In this document: in pieces, positions 9,039 through 21,195 of the stretch | How positions within the stretch are numbered: the stretch's first letter is position 1 | Layout of the letters: each line of letters starts with the position of its first letter | Origin: Chlorokybus atmophyticus | Taxonomy: Eukaryota; Streptophyta; Chlorokybophyceae; Chlorokybales; Chlorokybaceae | Assembly (NCBI GenBank): GCA_009103225.1 | Contig: RHPI01000385.1 | Coordinates: 371,988-399,719 of the forward strand | Length of the DNA: 27,732 nucleotides | Direction of reading: 5' to 3' | Notes under the pieces: model-generated | Seen by the model: the letters and a program-made list of their open reading frames with translations, nothing else | Databases searched by the model: none | What the model was told of the DNA's origin: nothing | Made by a program: the position numbers and the translations under genes

Positions 9039-11878
9039 ATGGGGAAGTCGAAGTTTATCGACAAGAAGAAGGCCGTGCAGTACAGGCTGGTGCACAGGCC
9101 GTCGGAGGAGTCCGGGCTGGAGCATGACGGGGCTGAGGGCAGCCATGTGTTTGAGAGGATGGACCGCACTGACCTGCCCTCACCGCTTGTGGAAGGCGAA
9201 GAGGGTAACGACGAGGAGTATGAGGACGAGTATGAGGATGAGGATGAATCAGGTACGCCAGTTGTCGGTATATATGCAGGCTGCATATCGCCATTGCGAG
9301 TCTTGGGTGCATGTTAAAGACCTTCAGGTCGACATCAGTCGACCCACTGAATGGGCATATCGCGGGCCTCCTACAGTCCAGTAGTAGTCACTGATGCTCA
9401 TCCAGCAGCGACTGCAGCACGTACTGCTTGCATGTGCTGTTGGCATTGGCGATGGTTCTTCGTGTCCCAGTATCAGTTCAAGCGGGTTTGCCATTGAGTC
9501 ATCATGCAGTTCAATACAATTGCTGTACGCGCCAAAGTGTTTCAAGTGTTATACTGTTTCACGTACGTGCGTAGTATAGTTCCCAGAGTGGTTGTTTCTT
9601 CAGGGTATAGGGCTAGACTGGCAGCATATGAGGCGCGACGACGGGAATTGTTGGAGCTAGGGTTCGCGGATGATGGGTATGTAACGCTTGTTGCTGTGCT
9701 AGCATGCAGTGGCCATTTTGCTGAAGTGCGTATCATCAGTACCTGAGTATCTGCAGATATGACTACTTACAGCACTTGCGCGTCATCAAACGGAGCACTG
9801 GCGCCATGTTTATGGCTGTAGAGAAGCCGCGTGCACCAGACAATGATATTAGGCTATATGATGCGTCAAAAGCACACGCCTGCAGCACGGTAAGCGGCCG
9901 GTTGCCTACTTGCAGGCTTGTGCGTCAGTGTCTTGCTCGACAATAACAAGGCCTACGGGAAAGCAGATGACATGCGTGCTTGTCAACAGGCACCAACAGA
10001 TGAAGAAGAAGCACTACTTGTTGGAGCAGAAGCAACCACCAGGCAATTGCGGCGACAGCCACAGCAGCTTGCTGAAGGTCTGCTCTCTGTCTATCAACTT
10101 GGTTCACACTATTGCAGTGCACATTGTTGATACTTGGTGCCAGTCGGGAGCGTCGTTCATGTGTCTGCACTGTGCTTTTGAGTCTTTGCACTTTTTGCAC
10201 ACATATGAACACATTGATTCTCCTGCATTGAAATGTTAGGTTTGGATGCTGAGGTTGCTGCGGCACTGGAGGATGAAGCCGCAAGTGACGACGGGTCGAG
10301 TGCTTTGCTGGAGGATGACTTCATTGCCCTGGCCATGGAGGGCCTTGATGAACCAGCCGGCGAGGGTACAAGTGCTGCGGAGGCTCACTGGTTGTTGCGT
10401 GCTGCAGAGGAGGCAGATACCTCCGAGCAGTCAAGCGATGAAGATGATGTTAGGTGGGAAAGCGACTCAGCTTTGGATGCAGCTCCTACTGCAACGGGCT
10501 CAGGGTCACAGGAACACGGAAGCCACAGGGCTTCACGGCCATCACGTGTACTGGACGAACAATTTGAACAGGTAAGCACACTGGCTGCATGCATGCGAGG
10601 TAACTGACATCCAGGGATTATTACTTGCTCATGAGCAGTGTGCAGCACAATGAGTTGCAGTTGTCAATGGCAACTGTCTAGTTATGCTTGGCTAGCAGAG
10701 TTTGTGCTACTTGCCAGCTTATATATGATGAGGCGATTTCCAGCATGCAACTCAGTTGCACAGCACAGTCGCAAGGGGGCATGCAGTCCACACATGACAA
10801 GCAGGCCTCATGGCGGCAACACTATTATGTTTAGAAAACATGCATAGCTGTGGGTAACTGACGAACAACAATGCCTTGCAGCTGGCGTTGCGGGAGTATG
10901 ATTCTGATGACATGGGTGAACTGGAAGAAGATGACCCCTCCACCCGCAACACGGCCTCCATCTCGCAGTACTCGTCAGTGTTGGATGAGTTTTTGTCAAA
11001 CCCTGACGTCACGGCTGTTGACTACGAGCTCAAGTTTCCAAGTATGGACGCCGCAGTGCGGTCAAAAACCAAGCCATCACGCTTGCCAGACGTCCTTGAA
11101 GATAAACCACTTGATACACAGCAAGACCTTGCAGAGGATGGCGCTTCCACGTCTTCGGACAATGATGAAATCGTGCGCGTTGAAGATCCGGAACCAGAAG
11201 AGCAATGGGACTGCGAGTCCGCTGTGACCATGCTGTCAAACCTTGACAACCATCCTGGACGCATCAGCGAGCGCCACCGTGCTTCGCGGCAAGCCCCACT
11301 CGCAACTATTCATTTGACGGGAAAGCATCAACTCCCGGCTGGTTTTGAGGGCTCGTTGCGAAAACCACAAGAGCGGGGCTCCAGTCAACGTAAGCTCGGC
11401 GCTGCGGTTGTGTATGCCTCCCCACCCCCCCTCACCCCACATCCACCTTGTTGCCAATTATTATTATCAGTAGAGTGGGAGTCTTTCTCCCTGCATCTGG
11501 TTGTATGCTGACAAGGACTTGCTGTGGCAGCTGCTGCACACAGGACCTCATCACAATCCAGTGCACCGCCGGCGCAGCGAAAGCGTGATGAATCTGCAGA
11601 AGAGCGTAAGGCTCGCAAGGTATGGCACTGATAATATTGCTAGTTTCTCAAGCGTGATTGTCTGTTTGTTGACTGCATGACTGAAATCCAGAAGTTTGCA
11701 ACTCATGGCATAATGCGACAGCAAGTAATATGCATTATGGGTGATGTTGCAGGCTGAAGTCAAAGCAGCGCGTCGCGATGCCCGCGCTTCCAAGAAATCC
11801 CTCAAGACGCTCTTCAAAGACGCTGAGAAGCTGTACAAAGGTGCCAAATCCATGCCATCAACAATTCCTGTTGCTTGA
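9039..11878 (+). CDS. LTV1: Ribosome biogenesis factor LTV1
   Basis: LTV1 is a 40S assembly factor that helps pre-40S particles mature and leave the nucleus. Eight exons: 9039-9252, 9604-9676, 9757-9889, 9990-10077, 10240-10571, 10882-11389, 11531-11619 and 11753-11878. They give 1563 bases and 520 residues, and every phase matches. The start MGKSKFIDKKKAVQYRLVHR is the family signature. Then come an acidic DEEYEDEYEDEDES stretch, RELLELGFADDGYDYLQHLR (about 87-107), LDAEVAAALED (about 171), LLEDDFIALAM, RVLDEQFEQ joined to LALREYDSDDMGELEEDD (from 281), SVLDEFLSNP, and a basic C-terminal helix (480-520). Exon 4 is placed at CAACAG|GCACC because that alone keeps frame from ACG|GTAAGC into TAG|GTTTGG; this is the least certain junction. 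Low-complexity acidic and Ser-rich stretches are normal for the family. Confidence 0.93.
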
Positions 11879-12280
11879 TTACGATTGTTGCTGGAGTAGC
11901 GAAGGTTTCAGCATTATCAGGCTAGGCAGGTTGGCTTGCTGTTTTGAGCAACACTTGTCTGGAGCAAGTTCTATGTACAGGACAGACGCAATGCATTTGC
12001 GCAAGCCTGTGTGATGCAGGCCATGTGCTGTGAACCCTACTTGTGTATGCGGTGGAGTATGTGCACATCTGTGACAATGTGCACATTTGTGCAAGGTGCT
12101 CTTTGGTTAATGACAGATGCATGAAGAGGTCATCTTATGTCATCATCCTGACAGGATGCGAGATCAACAGTTTGTTCACAATGCTTTGTTGCAAGCAGGC
12201 TTCACATGTTGCTGACACATGCCGTTGACTTGTTGTGATGTGCATTTGCATTGCTGGCGCATAGGGCTTGTGGGGAGAGG

Positions 12281-12320
12281 GCGAGAGGGGGCGAGAGGGG
12301 GCGAGAGGGGGCGAGAGGGG
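12281..12320 (+). repeat. Decamer minisatellite (GCGAGAGGGG)4
   Basis: Four perfect copies of a ten-base unit lie head to tail. A degenerate copy sits on the left and GGAGAG-type copies on the right, grading into the GA tract. Confidence 0.95.
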
Positions 12321-12346
12321 GCGGAGAGGGAGAGGGAGAGGGAGAG

Positions 12347-12594
<248 letters not shown>

Positions 12595-13082
12595 CTTGCT
12601 TCTCCTCCTGCCATGTATTTCTGGCGACTGGTCAGCTGGTTGGCTGCTTCACCGTGCACCATATAAAGAGATACAATTCACCGGGAGCAACTAGCAGGCC
12701 TTGGTGATGTGGAGCGCTCTGGCTCTTAATTGTAACCTCTGCTCCTACCCTCCTGCGTTTGCTGCCTTGAGAGCTGGGCTTTGGGACAGACCGACTGCTG
12801 TGTCTGGTCAGCGCGTAAGGCAAATGCCCATGCTCAGCTGCTGACTACTATCCTGCTGGCCCTGCTTTGGAGGTGGTGAAAGGGGAGCACAGCATTAACA
12901 TGAACACCCGCATGTCTTGCAGGTTTGTACTTGCATTGCTGAACCGCAGCATTCCTGTGAGACAGAAGCAAGGCGAGCACAAACCAGACTACCTGTTAAC
13001 AGTGCACAGCTGATACTGTGCGCTGGTCCACAACAACGTATATACATACACGAGTTAGATAGTCTAAACTGAACACACGCAT

Positions 13083-14778
13083 TCAAACAGACGATTGCTC
13101 GCTTCGCTGTGCTCTGGGCGGTTCAACTGCCGCCGCAACTTGCGCAGACACATGCACGGGCGTCATCAAGGTGCGCAAGGGCAGCAGCTGGAAGGGCGTT
13201 TGATGCGGTCGCGGCGTGTCGGGCGTGCGTGGTGTGGAAGCGGTGCTGCCAATGGCGCGGGCAGCAGCGCTGTTGGCCTGCGATAACACCCACGCGCTCT
13301 CTGCAGCCAGCTCCGCCTGCCGCTGATGGCGCTGCTGAAGCGCAATCATTGCTCTCGCCATGATGTAACAAGGGAGCAGAAAACCAAGGATGCGCAGGAT
13401 GACCACCATCACATACGCGCCAGGATTGTCAGTGTCCGCTGCGCACACAACCACGTTAAATTAGTAAACAGGCTTCTTCAGCAGACCAGTTCAATTAAAC
13501 CAAGAACAACATATGTGAACTGCGACGGCGGTTGCCAAGACCAGCCAACATCAGACTCAGCATGATGTGGACCTCACCAGGGAAAGGCATGAAGATCAAA
13601 TGACGCAGCAGCAGAAGGAGCAACATAGCGAGGGCTGCAGCTCTCCACCAGGAAGGGGTGCCAATCTGGCCATCCTCATCATGGTCCCACCTCATGCCCT
13701 CCCTGCAACGCAGAACAGCAGGTGAGCATGATTGCCAATCAACCCAGTCGTCTTAGTTAAGGTGAAACGCACACGTGTTTCCAACCAGACCTTTCTGACA
13801 AGAGGGCTTCACCGCGCCTCGCACCCCCAAGTGCAAACCACTCTTCACTGTGCATTTCACGTTCGGACACATGAATACGCATGAAACACAACGCGGCAGC
13901 ACCCACAACATGACGCAACCTCACAACTGTGCAGGGCACTTACGTAAAAAGCATCTGTGGGCCATCTTCCAACTCTGAAGGCCGGTACTGAAGCACGTAG
14001 TTGCCTTTGTACGGCTGCAGTCAACGCCACAGGAGATGGTTTACATAATCATGTATGCTTGCGCTCCCATCTAACAGTACATGCATACAATGCGGGCGAT
14101 TGACTAGTGAAGCAGATGCGGGGTCGCTACCTTGTGGCAAATCTCGCACATCAAGTTGCGCTTCTCCTCAATCCATCGCTGCAGGCACTTGTGATGTGCA
14201 TACTGCAAGTTCAAGCAACAACAGTCAGCAAGACCACTGAGCAAGCGTGACAAGTACTTGCTGCATGAACTATATGCGTCAAGCAAAACTTATGCATGTT
14301 CTTGCCAACGAGACCCCAGTACATGTGATTGGGCGTAATGCCCGGTCCGTTGTACAATTGCATGCATGTGCACAGTGACCAGAACCATTCAATTTACCTG
14401 AAGGCTTCCAGCACATGTGCAAGGCGACTCTAAGTTCTCCACGTCATCCTCATCTTGGCAGATGCGGCATTCGCCCAAAAGTGCCCCCTTGCCGCCGTCT
14501 AAGTGACCCTTGTCGTCCGCAGAAGCGACGGCGGGGTCCTCAGGGATGTCCAGCACGACCTCATGCTTGTCGTCCGCCACAGACATATGCTTGCCGCCAG
14601 CGCCAGCGGCGGCGGCGGCTGCGGGCAACAGCGCGGCGCGACACTCCTGCTCTGCAACAATTCCGTACACCTCCTCGTCCTCCTCCTCCTCCTCCTCGTG
14701 CTCCCGGTCGACCCGCGGCCCCTGCACCCGCCCAGCTTCTAGGTCCTGGATCTCGCCGTCCCCGCCATGCTCATTCAT
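13083..14778 (-). CDS. RING-CH (MARCH-like) membrane E3 ubiquitin ligase, plant DUF3675 type
   Basis: Likely transfers ubiquitin to membrane or endomembrane substrates. Five exons: 14398-14778, 14131-14202, 13944-14014, 13578-13702 and 13083-13438, giving 334 residues. Residues 28-36 are a Glu/Asp run and 53-62 Ala/Gly-rich. The RING-CH finger is complete: C104-x2-C107, C120-x-C122, then seven residues to H130-x2-C133, and C146-x2-C149, with RWIEEK before the last pair. This C4HC3 spacing is exact, and an intron splits the finger between C122 and H130. A hydrophobic segment AAALAMLLLLLL lies at about 196-213. A second, ILRILGFLLPCYIMARAM, at about 225-250, closely resembles the LLPCYIMAWAI tail of plant DUF3675 proteins. 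The Ser/Pro/Thr-rich C-terminus is probably cytosolic. The substrate is unknown. Confidence 0.9.
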
Positions 14779-15388
14779 GTCGACAACGACAAGGACAGCG
14801 GCAACAACGACAACAGCGATGATATCGCCTGTGTGCCTTACGCAGTCATGCTATGCCCTAACACAGTCCAAGCAGCTGTGGATGAGCAAATCCCGCGCGC
14901 ACAATGTCCACGACAGCACGACGATACCCTCGACGACCGCCCCTGTGCACACCTCCGCCGCCGCTCCCACCACTGTGTCCGCCGCCGCCGCCACGTGTCG
15001 CGTTGTGCTGCACGCAGCCTTTGAATCTAACCCGCCAAAGGCTTCTCGCGAATGTCCTGTAGGAGGAATGTCCTTGCGTGCGCTAACGTTATGAGGTGCC
15101 GACATTGACAATCATCACAAACGGACGGAAGCAACACGACCTTATTGTGCGTAACGTAACGTGAGGTAGGTCATGATGAATATCTCTGTTTGCAGTTAGC
15201 TGACTGGGGTTTTGTTACTGGGCGCCACGCGCGTGAGTGCAGCAACGCTGAGCAAGAGCGCTGTTCAGAGGCCCGCGTTGTTGCAACAACGCATCAACTA
15301 AGCCGGTCAGTAGTAGAAAGCGCCACGTGGGCTACTTTCCAGGGCGGGAGTGGCGGCGGCGGTACTGGTGCTGGTGGTTGTTGGCGTC
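14779..15388. promoter_or_regulatory. Divergent spacer between the RING-CH and plastid-protein genes
   Basis: About 610 bases separate two start codons facing away from each other, so both promoters should lie here. It is GC-rich in the first 250 bases. A repeated GTAACGT word occurs at about 15150-15165. No TATA box is clear. Confidence 0.5.
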
Positions 15389-16762
15389 ATGGCTGTCGTT
15401 ACGGTGAGCCTGTTGTCTCCGCCGGCTCTGACAGCACCGAGATCCGTCGCTGGTCGCCGGCAGCAGCCCGCTTTGCGTGCAACCGGCACGGGGCGACGTT
15501 CTGCTGTCTGCCAGGCTAGCCCTGCTGATCAAGGTGAGGCTGGGGTTTTGGGTGGGAGATCAAGAAGACTTGTTCAAACAAAATTTGCCAATGCATGCTG
15601 TGATGGATGTCCATTACGGCATGCATGCTCTCCCTCCTTGTCCTTGTTGTCCCCGCCCACGCCTGGAGCGCCAGTGTTTTACTTTGCTTGTTTGATGCTT
15701 GCTCTTAGGCTAATGCTTAGCAGTTCTTGCCTAGAACAACCCATTGTAGAAATATACATGGCGTGTGCGAGTCTGTTTGGCATACAACAACTGTTTCAGT
15801 TGCGAAGCAGCGTGCAGTCTTCTTGCATGTCGCGCTGTTCGCATGCAGTTGCGAACAGCTTTGTCACTTGCATGCACTGAAAATTGACGGTTGAGTTGCC
15901 AATGCATGTAATTGGACGGCGAAGCCGCAATCTTTCACTGCGATCGTGCACTGCATGTGCTCAGTGCGTGCACATGCGAAACTCTAGTACTAACGGACAC
16001 TGAACTGTGTGTATTGTTGCGTATAACGACATGGCAGCTCAACGTGAGGCACAAAGCCAATGCATGTAAGCCTGCATGCTGAATGTCTCTGTGTGACTTC
16101 AGGTCAAGCTGCCTCAAGTCGGAGGGTGTTGGATGCATTCTTTCTAGGACGAGCAGTGGCAGAGGCCATCAACGAGCGTTTGGGCTCCGCTCTTGGCGAA
16201 GTGTTGAGTGAGATTGGCAAGTACGACGCAGAAAGGCGCAGGGCTATGCAGGACTTTGAGGTGTGTTGCGTGGAAAGGAGCATGGTGTTCGTGTATGCTA
16301 TGAGTGATGCATGTACTTATCATGCTCATTGACTTGGCGTTTCAGAGAGTTGCATGCCTTGAAATCTTGTCAAGTTGTGTGGACAGCCTGTACTTGATAG
16401 ATTGGATCGCCTTTCATTTACATTCTGCACTTCTGTTTTCAACTGCAGAATGATGTCAAAGTGAGAGCGCAGCGCGAGTTGGAGCAGAGCACAAAGGCGG
16501 CAGCAAATGCGCGCTCGCGGTCACCGTCTACAACCTCTTCAGGAGGTGTAAGTGCAGCTTCGCCTATAACTCCACCAGACCTTGCGGTAAGTTTGTGATG
16601 TATGCATAGATATAACCTACGTTGGTTTGCGGTGTTAGTGCCTGCGGTAATTTCTGAACATCACCTTTGGTACTGCAGGCTACAGTGGACAGACTGAGGG
16701 CCGAAGTTGCGCGCACACGCGCTGAAGTTCAACGGATGAAGCGGTTAGAGGGTAGGCAGTAG
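15389..16762 (+). CDS. Probable plastid-targeted protein with a cyanobacterial-type core (DUF6825-like)
   Basis: Four exons: 15389-15533, 16103-16260, 16449-16586 and 16679-16762, with GT-AG borders and matching phases, giving 174 residues. Residues 1-48 have few acids and many Ala, Ser, Thr, Arg and Pro, and end in SAVCQASPADQ, like a chloroplast transit peptide. The core DAFFLGRAVAEAINERL (about 59-75), LGEVLSEIGKYDAERR and VKVRAQRELEQ recalls short cyanobacterial and plant proteins reading FxGRAVAE then LGKFDAEQR. A Ser/Thr-rich linker (about 122-140) leads to the helix VDRLRAEVARTRAEVQRMKR, also seen at the end of those relatives. Function is unknown; I believe this is Pfam DUF6825 but could not check. 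The end is uncertain. A donor at GAG-G|GTAGGC (16752) could skip the TAG and continue into the open frame at 17013-17128. Confidence 0.75.
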
Positions 16763-17624
16763 TGGATTCCCTCTCCCTATTGCGCTGCAATAGCAGCTGA
16801 TGTAAATTGGTTCACGTGGAGTAGCTGAGATTGACCATGATTGGTGTATGCTGCACTTTGCAGACATTGAAGTAAGGTCTCATTAACTTGCTTGCGTGCT
16901 TGTTGTGTAGCAGTCTGTTGTGCATGTTGAAAGCTTGAGTGTGCCCGTAATCGTCTGTGCGCAGCTCTTGTTATACTACTTGATTCTCGTGCTGATTTGC
17001 ACGTCCATGCAGATGCCAATGTTGACGGACATGGCATGCAGTACGCTGGTCAATGGGTACTCGCGCCTCCAACCAATACCTACGCAGGGTTCTCAGCAGT
17101 ACTGGCCTTGTGCCTGTTGACTTGCTGATTGTGCATGCATGCAGATGAGACACTTTATGCAGGCTTTCCTGTCAGTACAATTGCAAGGCACAATGCACTT
17201 TGCTCGTGTATAACAGATAGTATGCTACATTGTGCTTGCATTTGACCCAAGTTGCGCATGTAGTCAGCCTGTATGCAACCTGCCCTGCAAATGCTGCTGA
17301 GACTTTTGCTGCTGATTCTTCTGTGAATGTAGTGCGTGAACAAAAAGCTGGTGTGACCGATATGGTCGCTGCTGTTGCTGTTGCTGTCACTGTGTAAAAC
17401 CCAGGTTTGCCAATGAATGCATGTTGCTGAGCGGGTTGGGATAATGCAGCGCCACAATACCAGCTGAGTCATTAGCTAATACATACTAGAGCACATATTA
17501 CAGTGTTAGGTTCTACAGCTACAGTTCACCAGCATACACAACTCGCACTTATATGTGCGAAATTAACCACATAGTAATGGCAAGGGAGGAGGGTCTCTTG
17601 CTCTCCTGCCTCATGTCAGGTGTG
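16763..17624. other. Convergent spacer with possible extra exons
   Basis: Two stretches look coding on the plus strand. After the acceptor at 17012, bases 17013-17128 read ANVDGHGMQYAGQWVLAP and more before TGA. Bases about 17262-17397 are open and end VVREQKAGVTDMVAA then an Ala/Val tail and TAA. The first would join in frame to the plastid-protein gene if its last donor is used. Otherwise this is the 3' flank of two converging genes. Confidence 0.35.
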
Positions 17625-18848
17625 TCAATGCATGAGCTGCTCAGCATCAAGACCGATCTGCCCCGCACCATTGTCGAATATCTTCATCTTCTTGTTGGCC
17701 TTGATGATGTGGTACTGAATGTGCTTGACCTCGAGGTCGAGTAGGTAGGTTAGCATGGCACGGAGGGCAATGAGGGCGACGAGGGCGACGATGTCGCGGG
17801 AGCGGATCTGGTGGAGAGGACTTGTAAGGGTCTCGACCACGTCCGAGGCAACGAGGAAGTCCAGCGCCAGCAGCACCGTCTTGCAGAACCTGGCGCGCAC
17901 ATACAGCACGTCCAGGCTGATTACAGACTGCGTGTTGAACCACTTTCCTGTGAAGATTAGCTCCGCCATCGTGTACCATGCCCTCAACGCGCCCAACAAT
18001 ACCACTGCTGCACCTGTGATATGTCAATGGCATCAGCGCATGCGTACAGTCATGAAATGTATCTACACCTGCATGATAACAAGATGCTTGTATTGGCAAC
18101 CCACACAGCCAGTACGCTTTCTTTGCGCAGTCATTACTCAAAGTCATGGTATGCAAGAAGACCTGAACCGGACGCAACAATATTGCCAGTATACTGCGGG
18201 TGTTAGTGCGCACCTGACCCAGCAAGCAACCTGCTCGTTATGCGGTAGAACAACTCGCTCATGCTTCCCTGCCGATGCCGCCGCCGCCGTCTGTGCGAGT
18301 CCCCTTCCCCAACCCTATGCTTTGGCAACTGCCCAAGACCATAATGACAGAGTCAGCCTTCATTCTCTTTGTTTGGTTGCATGCGTGCATGCATACATGC
18401 ATACATGGACATAGGTGTGCTGACAAACATGCACATGTGAGCATGCATGAGTTTGTGCATGTGTGCAGGTGCATTCGATGTTGCTTGTGTGTGCGCATAC
18501 TTAATGAACACATGCGCATGTGCTTTCAATCACAGCAAATCCCTCTACCTGTCCCCGCCTCCCACCATTGCTCCCTCCACCCTGTATCCCCCCGCCTCCA
18601 CCGCCCCCGTCCTCTGGCGCCGTCAGCGGCGGCGGCTTTGTCAACTCGCTCGGTGCGGGCGTCCTGGTCCAGGGGCTGGTTGTTGATGTACTCGCAGATG
18701 CTGCCGTTGCTGAAGACGCGGCCAACGGCTTCGCCCTCCCGCTGCTGCCAGGCTGCTGTGGTGAATGCTGGGACGGCTGCGAGGCCGCGCAGGTTGGCTG
18801 TGCGAAGGAGGCCAATCTCAGCCTGCAATGAAATGAGTGTTGATGCAC
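17625..18848 (-). CDS. DUF1622-like membrane protein with transit-peptide-like N-terminus
   Basis: Three exons: 18549-18848, 18214-18268 and 17625-18013, giving 247 residues with matching phases. Residues 1-100 start MHQHSFHCRLRLASFAQ and are rich in Ser, Ala, Thr, Pro and Arg with a Gly run, which suggests plastid import. The conserved part runs from about 101: MSELFYRITSRLLAGSGAAV then VLLGALRAWYTMAELIF (membrane), VRARFCKTVLLALDFLVASD (membrane) and IVALVALIALRAMLTYLLDL (membrane). The pattern LLALDFLVAxD followed by RxxLTYxLxxE matches the bacterial and cyanobacterial DUF1622 family of small inner-membrane proteins of unknown role. If imported, an envelope or thylakoid location is likely. 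The first exon and its join (GGACAG|GTAGAG to CGGCAG|GGAAGC) are inferred from phase. A minimal 147-residue form could start at the ATG at 18262. Confidence 0.72.
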
Positions 18849-19899
18849 GAGGCTAGATCGTCTTGACTAAAGCGTCGCAACAACAGTTATGTTGGTGCAA
18901 TTGTTCACTGGTGTGACACGCAACCAACGCTACATGCGAGCAATCTGCATTGGCGATGTAGTGTTGCAATAGCTATGGCTTGATAGAGCGGCAACACTTG
19001 CACTCTTATACGCTAGCAGTAAAGTTCAACAAGAGTTGAGAAAAGTCGTTCCAGAGCTGCAATGCCACCATGTTATCATCCATCACAAGTCAGCAATCGT
19101 CCAGGTAACCAGTGTTGACCATGTGGCAGTGTTGTGGTTCGTTGACACATAGGCAGCCGACATCACTGACTTGATCCTGTCCGTTCCTTAATCAACACTG
19201 CAGGATTAATTGACTGTACTGGTGGCTCCTCAGATAGTGAACGGTCTTTCTAAGGGGTGCATAATGCTCAGCTTGATACACAAGTAGATCCCACACTCAG
19301 CACTCAACGCGCTTCTCTGACCTGTGCACGGCGTTGTGATGCCGCCTAGAGCTTGCCTTGGGAGCGTGCGGAAGCGTGGACACGCACAAGCAGAGGCTGA
19401 CGGAGGAGGCGGAGAGCAACGCGAATGAGGAGAAATAGCACGAGGATGAGCCGCTTGAGCTCGGCAACGGCGGCGACATTGCGAACGAATCGCGCGCTCG
19501 GAATGTCTCACTTGCGCACTGACTCACTCAGTCATGTCAAGAAGCACGCAATGCGCCTCTCAACGGTTTGAGCTAGCCTGCGCACACATTGAAGCAGGAA
19601 GGCCAGTGCGGCTGAGGAGATCCCTTAGCAGCTATACTGTGTTAGTCGACGACCACACCACCCACGTCCAGGACTACCCCTCACAGTCCGCCGTCGCACA
19701 CCCAGCACGCCAAGTGCCAGCATCTACCTCCGCCACAGACCAAGACTCGTAGCTGTGCATTGAGAGAGATATCTGCTATGTGCTGCGCATATCAATGGGT
19801 CGTCGATATCGGCGTGTTGACTTGGCTTGTACGGGCATGTATAGTACGGCAGACTGTCCAAAGCCCCTGCTGAGGGCACCAAGCAGGAGGAGCGTGCGG
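18849..19899. other. Upstream flank of the DUF1622-like gene, no recognised gene
   Basis: This probably holds the promoter of the minus-strand DUF1622-like gene. A minus-strand frame at 19297-19527 is Ser-rich and starts MSQCASETFRARD. A plus-strand frame at 19534-19752 starts MSRSTQCASQRFEL. Neither resembles a family I know, and both may be chance. Confidence 0.4.
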
Positions 19900-20922
19900 G
19901 CAATGACATACAACTACCATAAAGGCCGACTCGGCAAACTTAGTGAGTCTACTGATGTGTTGGTGTATGACGCCAATGAAAGTAATTTCAGCTATTATGA
20001 AAGTAATTTCAGCTATTATGAATGTAAATATGCAACTTGTTCGTGATAAGCGTCGGTCTGGCGACGAATAAGTTTAGCATATGGCTTTTCGACGCATTGA
20101 TTTAAATCGGGGTTTTTTCTTCCGTGAGGATTGACGCGAGGATCGCTCATTGCTCAATTAGTCTTACATAGGCAATTGAGGTTTGCGAACTTGTAATCCG
20201 CGGTCACCAATGCCATCAGCTGCCACATCAAATGGCATCCTTCTAATGGTCGTTAAGGGCTTACCTTTACAACAAGTACAGTTTTATGATTATCAGGTGC
20301 TGGTAATATGCTTAAACTACGAACATTTATTCTTATCATATCCACTTGTTTATAAATGACTGCATGACAACTTTACAGCACGTAAGAGATTGGGAGCTCC
20401 ATGTGCTTATAGCATTAGATTATTTTGTGCCGCACATGGGAGTGTATGAAGTATACGTATCATAGGTTGGTTTTTATGTTTGTTGTTATGGCCGTCACGT
20501 GCTACGGTATGAGCATATGTTACAATAATTGTAAATAACACTACATATGAATAAAAATGTAGTCATCAACGTTTTGCAGCTGAGGACCCTATCAAACCGC
20601 TTCCATAGTATTAAATAACACGGATTCCACCTATGGATGTTAGCATGCGCTTTGTACCCTGATACATCAATACTGGGGTTGAACCTTAGGTGTACATCAG
20701 TCATGTACTTGATAACCCTCTTTGTAAGCAATAGGCTTACTTACATGTTTTATACCAAGTTTTATTGTTCATATGTGAACCACAATAAGTACGCACATTT
20801 CAACAGTGATCGTCTCATTGATTTGTTTTTGCAATTGATAGCCTATAAGTCGTTGAGTCAATGGCCCGTTTGTCACTGAACATGTGAGCCTTCCCTAGTG
20901 GTGGATTTTAAGTGGTGCACTT

Positions 20923-21002
20923 TAACATGGGAAGGGATATATCAAAATCCGTTTGATGTTATTTCATGCACCCTAGTGTAGATACGCATGTGTTATTGTG
21001 TA
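20923..21002 (+). repeat. 80-bp segment repeated exactly at 26031-26110
   Basis: Every base from TAACATGGGAAGG to TGTTATTGTGTA is the same as at 26031-26110, offset 5108. Here the sequence continues into TTAAAGAAC, whereas the second copy ends at an N. This is probably the native location because the composition matches its surroundings. Confidence 0.97.
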
Positions 21003-21195
21003 TTAAAGAACACATAACATAAACTTGAACTACTCGCATGTAAAAAGATCATACATTATTTTAGCTGCGTCAAACTATGTGAACACCATTGCTAGGATAA
21101 TATTCGTTTGTCCAAGAGAAGAGCAAATTTGTAAAAAATTCTGTAATTGTATGATAACGTTGCGTAGGTAATGTTGTTAAAAATGTTTAGGCAAG

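Noticed and set aside
18526-18828. Alternative minus-strand frame starting with an acceptor before AEIGLLRTANLRG
   Set aside because: It cannot be joined in phase to the DUF1622-like exons, while the overlapping frame from ATG at 18848 joins cleanly and looks like a transit peptide.
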